Positions 7,266-12,678 of a stretch of 12,678 bases of DNA are shown piece by piece (positions within the stretch are counted from its first letter, which is position 1; the number at the start of each line of letters is the position of its first letter). Made by a program: the position numbers and the translations under genes. The notes beneath the pieces are model-generated. The model made no database searches. It was not told where the DNA came from and was given only the letters and a program-made list of their open reading frames with translations. The stretch comes from Candidatus Methanosuratincola sp. GTDB taxonomy: Archaea > Thermoproteota > Methanomethylicia > Methanomethylicales > Methanomethylicaceae. The stretch lies in the NCBI GenBank assembly GCA_029907755.1, contig JARYLH010000033.1:1-12678 (forward strand), in the 5' to 3' direction.

Positions 7266-8560
7266 CCTCTGATCACCTCCACATCCGCACCAAGCCCCTT
7301 TAGGTCAGAGAAGAAGCCGGGGTAGCTCTTGGAGACGCACTCCGCCCCCCGGATCACCGTCTCGCCGCTTGCGACCAGCCCTGCCACCGCTGCTGCCATA
7401 GCAATCCTGTGGTCCCCCTTCGGGTCGATCTCTGTGCCCTTTAGGATCGAGGGACCCTTGACTACGATGTTGTCCCCCTCTGCCTTTGCGCGCCCCCCAA
7501 ATCTGTTTATCATGCTCACCACTCCCTCAACCCTGTTGCTCTCCTTTATCCTCAGCCTTGAGACCCTCCTGAACAACGTGACCCCTTCTGCCTGAGTGGC
7601 AAGGACCCCCAGCACTGGCACGAGGTCGGGCACCTCTGAGCAGTCGATCTCGACACCGCTCAGCCTATTCCGGATCGCCGTTGTCGTGCCGCCCTCGACC
7701 GAAACTCTGCCGCCCATCCTCTCGATTATTTCCAGAATCCTCCTGTCCCCCTGGGACGTCCTAGTGCTGAGACCGGCGACGGATGCCCTGCCTGCCAGAG
7801 CGCCAGCTGCGATGACGAATGCTGAAGATGAGTAGTCGCCTTCAATAAAGAACCTGCAGCCCTTGAGGGTCTGCCTTCCCGGGATTTGGAATCTCCCAGA
7901 AACGAAGTCCGAACCCGCGATCCCCCCGAACTCTCTCAGCACGTCCAAGCTCATCCTGACATAGTCTGCGGACTCGAAGTTCTTGAGCACCTGTATCGAT
8001 GTTCCCGAATCCGCCCTCGTGCAGGCCAGTATCAGTGCGGATATGTACTGCGAGCTCACGTCCCCGCGGATCGAAACTGCCCCGCCCCTGATGCCTCCCC
8101 CCTCCACGACCACCGGAGGGAGGCCGTTGTGCCTGGTCGAGAAGCTGTGCACGCCCAGTCCGCCCAGCGCCTCAAGGAGCTCGCCAATAGGGCGCCTCCT
8201 TAGGGAACTGTTCCCCGTCAGGACGGTCGCCCCGTCTGCTAGTGCCGCGATCGCGGTGAATATCCGCATTGATGTTGCCGATCCCCCGCAGTCGACGACA
8301 TCCTTAGGCGCCTCCGGACGGGGTGGGGGATCTACGGTCCATGCCCCGTCATCCATCCTCACCCTCGCGCCCATCCTCCTTGCGACCATTGCAGCCACCC
8401 TTCCGTCGTCAGAGGTCGAGGGGTCGATAATCTCCGTCCTGCCGTCTGCAATCAGTGCGCATGCCACCGCCCTCTGCGTGAGGCTCTTCGAAGGGGGCGC
8501 CCTCACCGTCCCGTCGACCCCGCTGCCCCTTACCACCGCGATTGTTCCCCTACCTGTCAA
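7262..8560 (-). CDS. aroA: 3-phosphoshikimate 1-carboxyvinyltransferase (EPSP synthase)
   Basis: This 432-residue cytosolic enzyme transfers the enolpyruvyl group of PEP to shikimate 3-phosphate, the sixth step. Visible motifs are PPSKSLTQR (22-30) with substrate-binding Lys25, CGGSATSMR (91-99), RRRPIGELLEAL (121-132), GDVSSQYISALILA (166-179), EGDYSSSA (240-247), DCSEVPDLVP (306-315) with the catalytic Asp312 position, RLRIKESNR (335-343) and DHRIAMAAAVAGL (383-395). In the PEP-binding loop, alanine occupies the position that is glycine in glyphosate-sensitive enzymes. The TTG at 8560 overlaps the shikimate kinase gene by 11 nt, with GGAGG only 3 nt upstream. A GTG eight codons later (8536) is an alternative start, and the choice hardly affects the fold. 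The stop overlaps the aroC start. Confidence 0.96.
   Translation of the reverse strand: MTGRGTIAVVRGSGVDGTVRAPPSKSLTQRAVACALIADGRTEIIDPSTSDDGRVAAMVARRMGARVRMDDGAWTVDPPPRPEAPKDVVDCGGSATSMRIFTAIAALADGATVLTGNSSLRRRPIGELLEALGGLGVHSFSTRHNGLPPVVVEGGGIRGGAVSIRGDVSSQYISALILACTRADSGTSIQVLKNFESADYVRMSLDVLREFGGIAGSDFVSGRFQIPGRQTLKGCRFFIEGDYSSSAFVIAAGALAGRASVAGLSTRTSQGDRRILEIIERMGGRVSVEGGTTTAIRNRLSGVEIDCSEVPDLVPVLGVLATQAEGVTLFRRVSRLRIKESNRVEGVVSMINRFGGRAKAEGDNIVVKGPSILKGTEIDPKGDHRIAMAAAVAGLVASGETVIRGAECVSKSYPGFFSDLKGLGADVEVIRG
7271..7280 (-). promoter_or_regulatory. Perfect 10-nt Shine-Dalgarno for aroC
   Basis: GGAGGTGATC on the minus strand, 5 nt before the GTG start of aroC, matches the whole usual 16S rRNA complement. 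It is formed by the last sense codons of aroA (Glu-Val-Ile), so the coding sequence and the signal are shared. Confidence 0.8.
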
Positions 8561-9416
8561 TCTCCTCCCCCCTGCTGATCGAGCTCCCCCTGATCTTGGT
8601 CCTGATTACAGGGTCCCCCCTGCTCCTCCAGCAGTCAAGGATCCGTCCCTCACACTCCGGCTTGGCGACCGCGCATATCGCCGGACCCTTGCCACAGAGA
8701 CCCGCCGAGGCTGCCCCCTCCTTGACTGCCTCCAGGATCGGCTCGGTGTCGAAACCGAGGATGCGGGCCATTGCCATCCCATTGATGAGCATCGCCTGCC
8801 AGACCCTCCCCTCGATTGCCTCGTTGAATGCCATGAGGGAGACCCGCGCATAGCTCCTGAGGCGCTCCGTGTCGACCCTCCCCGAGTACCTTCTCTCCTC
8901 AGGGACCAGGAAGAGCGCAGTCAACTCCTCGGCGTCCCAGCTCCTGAGCACCCTCATCCCGGCGTTGTCCGTGAGGAACACCCCGCCGAAGAGGCTTGCG
9001 CATGCGTCATCGAAGGCACCGGTAACCGTCACGCCTGCTTTCTTTGATGCCAGTACGCCCATCCGGACTGCCTCCATCTCCTCGCACTCTATCCCGAGCG
9101 CGTCCAGCGTGGCGAGCACGACTGCGTTTGAGGCTGCGCTCGAGCTCTTCATCCCCCTCGCGGGAGGTATCTCGCTGCGGACCATGATCCGCGCCCCGCA
9201 GCTTAGCCCGTACCTGCTCGTGACAGCCCTGAACGACTCGACCACTAAAGAACAGTCGTCGACCTCCTGGTCTGCCGCCACCGCCTCGACCGTGGGGTCT
9301 TCAGTAATCTCCACCTCAGCGACCGTCTTTAGCCAGACCCCAATGGCTCCCCCGAAACCGGAGGGCATCGCGTTGACTATCGTGGCTGCGCCGTAGGATG
9401 TCCCCGTCCCCCTCAT
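8550..9416 (-). CDS. aroK: Shikimate kinase, archaeal GHMP-kinase type
   Basis: This 288-residue enzyme phosphorylates shikimate with ATP, the fifth step. It belongs to the GHMP kinase superfamily, the archaeal non-orthologous replacement of the bacterial P-loop shikimate kinase. The GHMP motifs are in order: VNAMPSGFGGAIGV (14-27), the phosphate-binding loop IPPARGMKSSSAASNA (83-98), GAFDDAC (133-139) with the likely catalytic Asp, and the third motif SAGLCGKGPAICAV (237-250). The length is typical of the archaeal form. The ATG at 9416 overlaps the aroE stop as ATGA (9413-9416), with GGGGAGGGG at 9424-9432, 7 nt upstream. Its position between aroE and aroA supports shikimate as substrate over homoserine or mevalonate. 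This gene is the clearest sign of archaeal origin. Confidence 0.95.
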   Translation of the reverse strand: MRGTGTSYGAATIVNAMPSGFGGAIGVWLKTVAEVEITEDPTVEAVAADQEVDDCSLVVESFRAVTSRYGLSCGARIMVRSEIPPARGMKSSSAASNAVVLATLDALGIECEEMEAVRMGVLASKKAGVTVTGAFDDACASLFGGVFLTDNAGMRVLRSWDAEELTALFLVPEERRYSGRVDTERLRSYARVSLMAFNEAIEGRVWQAMLINGMAMARILGFDTEPILEAVKEGAASAGLCGKGPAICAVAKPECEGRILDCWRSRGDPVIRTKIRGSSISRGEEIDR

Positions 9417-10270
9417 GCGTCTGCCCCTCCCCTGCTTCTTAGAGCTCCCTCTGCCGCCCTCCTCATCTCCTTTAAGGGGGCGTTTATGCCCGTCCAGATC
9501 TCGAATGCTGCAGCCGCCTGCCCAACGAGCATCTCCATCCCCCCGACGGCAATGCAGCCCTTGGCCTTCGCCTCCCTCAGCAGCTTGGTCTCGGCCGGGT
9601 TGTACACAAGGTCGAATACGACCATACCTGCGCGCAGGACATCCCTGTCGACCGGGATCTCCTCAACCCATGGAGCCATGCCGATCGGGGTTGCGTTGAT
9701 CAGCACATCGGGTAGGGCTTCGCCGAGCCCCTCGATGCTGGAGGGCCTGCTCTTGACACTGAAGAGGGCCCGCAGCCGCTGGGCGAGCCCCTCGGCCTTC
9801 GCTGGGTCCCTCCCTGAAATGATGACCTCGTCGGGGCTCTGCGTGGATGCGATCGAGAAGGCGACCGCCCTTGCCGCGCCGCCGTAGCCCAATATTGCCA
9901 CCCTCTTCCCTTCGATCTTCTTCCCTTGCAGCGCCCTCAACGCCCCCTCCCCGTCCGTGTTGTAGCCAACAGACCTGCCATTTTCAACCCTGATCACGTT
10001 CACGGCACCGATCTCCTTCGCTGTCCCCTCGACTGCGTCGAGGTGGTCCATAACTGCTATCTTGTGGGGTATCGTCACGTTGCATCCAGAGAGGCCGAGC
10101 GCCCTGAGCCCAGCCATCGCCTCGCCCAGGCACCGGCTTGGGACCCTGAATGCCAGGTATGTTGCGTCGACCCCGCACGCCTCGAACGCCCTTGTGAAGA
10201 TCTCCGGGCTGACCGAATGATCCACCGGATCCCCCACTAGGCAGAAGAGCTTGGTCTTGCTGGTGGTCAA
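9413..10270 (-). CDS. aroE: Shikimate dehydrogenase (NADP+)
   Basis: This 285-residue enzyme reduces 3-dehydroshikimate to shikimate, the fourth step. The substrate domain shows GDPVDHSVSP (13-22), NVTIPHK (64-70) with catalytic Lys70, GAVNVI (88-93) and GYNTDGEGA (102-110) with catalytic Asp106. The cofactor domain shows the glycine-rich ILGYGGAARA (126-135), SGRDPAK (152-158), whose Arg154 suits NADP+, and NATPIGM (192-198). The C-terminus has GMEMLVGQAA (244-253). The start is TTG at 10270, overlapping the aroD stop as TTGA with GGGAGG 7 nt upstream. The frame is open to 10360, but the extra residues are only aroD in another frame and have no family resemblance. The stop overlaps the shikimate kinase start. 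Confidence 0.96.
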   Translation of the reverse strand: MTTSKTKLFCLVGDPVDHSVSPEIFTRAFEACGVDATYLAFRVPSRCLGEAMAGLRALGLSGCNVTIPHKIAVMDHLDAVEGTAKEIGAVNVIRVENGRSVGYNTDGEGALRALQGKKIEGKRVAILGYGGAARAVAFSIASTQSPDEVIISGRDPAKAEGLAQRLRALFSVKSRPSSIEGLGEALPDVLINATPIGMAPWVEEIPVDRDVLRAGMVVFDLVYNPAETKLLREAKAKGCIAVGGMEMLVGQAAAAFEIWTGINAPLKEMRRAAEGALRSRGGADA

Positions 10271-10953
10271 GCAAAAGCCTCCCTGATCCTCTTGAGCGTC
10301 TCCACGTCGACCTGCCCGGGAGCGGTCTCCTCGCCCTTCCTCAGCGCAGCGTATGCCCACTCCGCCCCGAAGAACGGCGAGAGCACCCTTGAAAGCACCC
10401 CTTCGCTACCGTAGCAGAAGACGACCCTCTTGACCCCTTCCAAAGCCAGGCACCCCTCCAAAGCAATCAGGTTGTCCGCCATGCCCCTCGCGGGCATTAC
10501 GATCTTGTAGACGCTACACCCTTGCCGGGACCTTGCGAATTCCTTCATCTCCTCCACTGAGAGCATGCGGTCTGCATGCCAGGAGAGTATCACCTTTGAC
10601 CTCCGGGATACCCTCTCCAGGAGCCAGTCGATTTCTCCCAGAATCTCGACCCCGACATCGACATAGTCGGCGTGGCTTGCGGCCTCGAATAGCAGTTCCG
10701 CCCTCTCCTTAGGGCTCCCCCCAAACCGTCCGAATATGCTGCTCGACATGACCGTAGCGATCCTGGGCACACTGAGCCCGGCGGTCATCTTGAATACTGC
10801 CCTGACCTTTTCCCGGTCGAGCCCCTCCAACGAGTCGAGTCTCAGCTCCACGAGGTCGACACCCAGTTCCTCAGCGGCCAAGGCTGCCCTTGCCATCCCG
10901 TGCTCGTCCTTGCCCGTTACCGATGCGCATATCCTGTAAGCCCTGCCTCTAAT
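10267..10953 (-). CDS. aroD: 3-dehydroquinate dehydratase, type I, probable AUU start
   Basis: This enzyme dehydrates 3-dehydroquinate through a Schiff base, the third step. Counting from the AUU at 10953 it has 228 residues. The motifs are the first strand YRICASVTGKD (6-16), VELRLD (35-40), SWHAD (124-128) with catalytic His126, YKIVMP (149-154) with Schiff-base Lys150, SEGVLSR (183-189) with Arg189, and TAPGQ (210-214). The only standard start, ATG at 10896, would remove the first strand, which aligns with the E. coli AroD segment around KIIVSLMGKD. No ATG, GTG or TTG occurs in frame further upstream. The AUU overlaps the aroB stop as ATTAG and has GGGGGTG 7 nt upstream. The loop after strand 3 reads TVMSSSIFGRFGG (67-79) in place of the usual TxR...EGG. 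Family assignment is firm; the start is inferred. Confidence 0.88.
   Translation of the reverse strand: MRGRAYRICASVTGKDEHGMARAALAAEELGVDLVELRLDSLEGLDREKVRAVFKMTAGLSVPRIATVMSSSIFGRFGGSPKERAELLFEAASHADYVDVGVEILGEIDWLLERVSRRSKVILSWHADRMLSVEEMKEFARSRQGCSVYKIVMPARGMADNLIALEGCLALEGVKRVVFCYGSEGVLSRVLSPFFGAEWAYAALRKGEETAPGQVDVETLKRIREAFA
10278..10283 (-). promoter_or_regulatory. Ribosome binding site that fixes the aroE TTG start
   Basis: GGGAGG on the minus strand, 7 nt before the TTG at 10270, within the last codons of aroD. It supports a start at the TTGA overlap and not at 10360. Confidence 0.65.
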
Positions 10954-12037
10954 ACTCGAGCACCCCCGAGAGCGCCTCGTTGATCAATCCCCTGTCCGTG
11001 ACCCCGACCACCACCCCTGACCCGATCGCGTCCGGGAGTGCGAACCTCAGTTCTCCACCCCGCACCTTCTTGTCGCTATGCATGAGCCCGATCAACTCAT
11101 CGGCTGTGATGCCACTCGCCCTGGTCGGGAGACCGAGCCGTGTGGCAAGCCTTACGATCCTCTCCACCTCTCCATCGCTGATCATGCCGAGCTTGGCCGC
11201 GATCCTTGCCTCTGCCACCATCCCTATGGCGACCGCCTCCCCATGGCTATACCCGGTGTAGCCAGTCGCCGACTCTATGGCATGGCCGACCGTGTGTCCG
11301 AAGTTGAGAAGCATCCTCCCGCCCCTGTCCATCTCGTCCGCCCCCACGACCCTTGCCTTGATCTCGATCGACCGGCAGACTATCTCCTCCAGGATCCCCT
11401 CATTGAGCCCCAGCGCCTCTTCGGCTTTTCCTTCGAGGATCCCGAACAATTCGCTGTCGAGTATGGCACCGTACTTGAGCACCTCGGCAAGCCCGCAGCG
11501 GGCTTCCTTCGGCGGGAGCGTCCTCAGCACCCTTGTGTCAGCGATCACGAGCTCCGGCTGGTGGAAGCTGCCTATGAGGTTCTTAGCCCTCGGGTGGTTG
11601 AGCGCGCTCTTGCCGCCTATGCTGCTGTCCACCTGCGCGAGCAGCGTGGTCGGGAGGTGGACCAGCCCAACTCCGCGCATGTACGTCGAAGCCACGAAAC
11701 CGGCGAGGTCGCCTACGCACCCGCCCCCGAGGGAGATCACCAGGGCGTCCCTGCCAGCCTCCGCGTCCAACATCCTCCCCACGACATCGAGGTACGTCCT
11801 GGGCGTCTTGGCATCCTCACCGTCCGGGACGGTTACCACGAGGGGTTGGACCCCCACATCGGCTAAGCTGTCCAATACGCTCTGCAGGTAAAGCTCCCTG
11901 ACCGGAGGGACCGTGACCAGCACCGCCTTCCCACCGCCAACCAAGGGTCGGACAGCCTCTCCGACCCCGCTCAGGAGGCCTGCGCCGATCATGACCAGGT
12001 AGCCACGATCCCCTAACCTAACCGAGATCTGCCTCAA
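10949..12037 (-). CDS. aroB: 3-dehydroquinate synthase
   Basis: This 362-residue enzyme cyclises DAHP to 3-dehydroquinate using bound NAD+ and a divalent metal, the second step. It is the classical AroB, unrelated to the NAD-dependent archaeal DHQ synthase II used with aminodeoxy-heptulosonate. Motifs are [11 protein letters not shown] (104-114) for [18 protein letters not shown] (129-143), LAEVLKYG (183-190) with metal ligand Glu185 and catalytic-site Lys188, [11 protein letters not shown] (245-255) with His248 and His252, and [10 protein letters not shown] (264-273) with metal ligand His265. The start is TTG at 12037, overlapping the DAHP synthase stop as TTGA; the N-terminal strand after it fits the family. 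A partial site (AGGGATC, 12042-12048) precedes it. Length and residues are all normal. The stop overlaps the proposed aroD start. Confidence 0.97.
   Translation of the reverse strand: MRQISVRLGDRGYLVMIGAGLLSGVGEAVRPLVGGGKAVLVTVPPVRELYLQSVLDSLADVGVQPLVVTVPDGEDAKTPRTYLDVVGRMLDAEAGRDALVISLGGGCVGDLAGFVASTYMRGVGLVHLPTTLLAQVDSSIGGKSALNHPRAKNLIGSFHQPELVIADTRVLRTLPPKEARCGLAEVLKYGAILDSELFGILEGKAEEALGLNEGILEEIVCRSIEIKARVVGADEMDRGGRMLLNFGHTVGHAIESATGYTGYSHGEAVAIGMVAEARIAAKLGMISDGEVERIVRLATRLGLPTRASGITADELIGLMHSDKKVRGGELRFALPDAIGSGVVVGVTDRGLINEALSGVLEY
10961..10967 (-). promoter_or_regulatory. Ribosome binding site for the proposed aroD AUU start
   Basis: GGGGGTG on the minus strand lies 7 nt before the AUU at 10953, inside the last codons of aroB. 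The spacing matches the sites of aroE and aroK in the same operon. Confidence 0.5.
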
Positions 12038-12678
12038 CCCAGATCCCTGCCGATTGCATTTGCGACCTTCGCGACTTGGGACACCATCTTCCTGAACTCG
12101 CCAGGGTCGAGGGACTGAGGCCCGTCGCTGAGCGCCTCATCCGGTCTGGGGTGGACCTCTACGATGAGCCCGTCCGCGCCTGCGGCAACCGCAGCCATAG
12201 CGGTCGGCACGATCAGGTCTCTCCTCCCCGTTGCGTGGCTCGGGTCAGCGATGACGGGCAGGTGGGTGAGCGCCTTCGCTAATGCCATCCCAGCTACGTC
12301 GAAGACATTCCGCGTCGAGCTGTCGAAGCTCCTGATCCCCCTCTCGCAAAGGATCACACTCCAATTCCCCTCGAGCAGCACGTACTCGGCCGCGAGCATC
12401 CACTCCTCGATGGTAGCTGATGCCCCCCTCTTCAGCAGCACCGGTCTCCCGGATCTCCCAGCCGCCTTGAGTAGCTCGAAGTTCTGCATGTTCCTGGCAC
12501 CGATCTGTATTGCATCGGCGTATTCCGCCACAGTAGGGACCTGCTCCGGGGATGTCGCCTCAGTTACAACCGGTATCCCTACCTCGTCCGAGACCTCCCT
12601 CAGGAGCCTCAAGCCCTCCTCTCCCAGCCCCTGGAATGAATATGGCGAAGTCCTGGGCTTGAACGCGCCCCCCCTCAG
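12034..12678 (-). CDS. aroF: 3-deoxy-7-phosphoheptulonate (DAHP) synthase, type I beta, 5' end outside window
   Basis: The visible 214 residues are the C-terminal part of DAHP synthase, which condenses PEP with erythrose 4-phosphate to begin the pathway. The frame is open to the window edge, so the start and N-terminus are missing. [16 protein letters not shown] (visible residues 2-17) is the hallmark of the type I beta (KDO8P synthase-like) group. [11 protein letters not shown] (58-68), LLKRG (81-85), [10 protein letters not shown] (110-119), [11 protein letters not shown] (144-154, metal-ligand His) and [15 protein letters not shown] (174-188, metal-ligand Glu) follow. There is no C-terminal chorismate mutase or ACT extension; an N-terminal regulatory domain cannot be judged. 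The 3' end overlaps aroB as TTGA. It is probably the first or an early gene of the operon. Confidence 0.95.
   Translation of the reverse strand: MRGGAFKPRTSPYSFQGLGEEGLRLLREVSDEVGIPVVTEATSPEQVPTVAEYADAIQIGARNMQNFELLKAAGRSGRPVLLKRGASATIEEWMLAAEYVLLEGNWSVILCERGIRSFDSSTRNVFDVAGMALAKALTHLPVIADPSHATGRRDLIVPTAMAAVAAGADGLIVEVHPRPDEALSDGPQSLDPGEFRKMVSQVAKVANAIGRDLG

Noticed and set aside
7983..9047. Long plus-strand open frame (354 codons) opposite aroA and aroK
   Set aside because: It is antisense to two intact conserved enzymes, its predicted sequence is Pro/Ser/Arg-rich with no recognisable motifs, and such frames arise in GC-rich coding DNA.
10271..10360. Longer N-terminus for aroE
   Set aside because: The extension is aroD in another frame and has no dehydrogenase similarity. 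The TTG at 10270 has a good binding site and a TTGA overlap.
11078..11866. Plus-strand open frame (262 codons) opposite aroB
   Set aside because: It is antisense to an intact aroB with all catalytic residues and shows no domain; the same holds for the frame at 6006-6869 opposite aroC.
1..12678. Mobile elements, CRISPR arrays or long repeats
   Set aside because: No transposase, integrase, regularly spaced direct repeats or terminal inverted repeats were seen.

Overview
This window looks like an archaeal chromosome segment, probably from a TACK-type or related lineage; I cannot place it more precisely from sequence alone. The evidence is an archaeal GHMP-family shikimate kinase in place of the bacterial P-loop enzyme, TATA-like elements upstream of the two genes whose 5' ends are visible, GGAGGTGATC-type ribosome binding sites, and free use of GTG and TTG starts. 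No repeats, insertion sequences, CRISPR arrays, tRNA or rRNA genes were seen.

Layout: (a) 1-145 is a very AT-rich upstream region with a TATA-like element and a ribosome binding site. (b) 146-2538, plus strand, is a two-gene ABC exporter operon: an ATPase and an ABC-2-like permease with an ATGA overlap. (c) 2548-4272, minus strand, is a CPA2/Kef-type cation:proton antiporter with an extra C-terminal membrane domain; it converges on the permease with a 9-nt gap. (d) 4273-4400 is the only other intergenic stretch and carries the antiporter promoter. (e) 4401-12678, minus strand, is one uninterrupted aromatic amino acid operon running off the right edge.

The aro operon is collinear with the pathway. 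In transcription order it is DAHP synthase (5' end outside the window), aroB, aroD, aroE, archaeal shikimate kinase, aroA, aroC, a chorismate mutase-prephenate dehydratase fusion (pheA) and prephenate dehydrogenase (tyrA). All eight junctions overlap (4, 5, 4, 4, 11, 4, 11 and 79 nt), so translation is probably coupled throughout. Together the genes convert PEP and erythrose 4-phosphate to chorismate and then to phenylpyruvate and 4-hydroxyphenylpyruvate. Only the final transamination is missing here. The operon promoter lies beyond position 12678.

The most interesting points are within otherwise well-known families. AroD appears to start at an AUU codon overlapping the aroB stop, because no ATG, GTG or TTG precedes its conserved first strand. 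The same AroD lacks the usual TxR...EGG active-site residues. AroA has alanine at the glyphosate-sensitivity glycine position. PheA has lost the Glu of the ESRP phenylalanine-binding motif. The antiporter has a 4-helix C-terminal module instead of an RCK domain. I see no clearly new multi-gene system.
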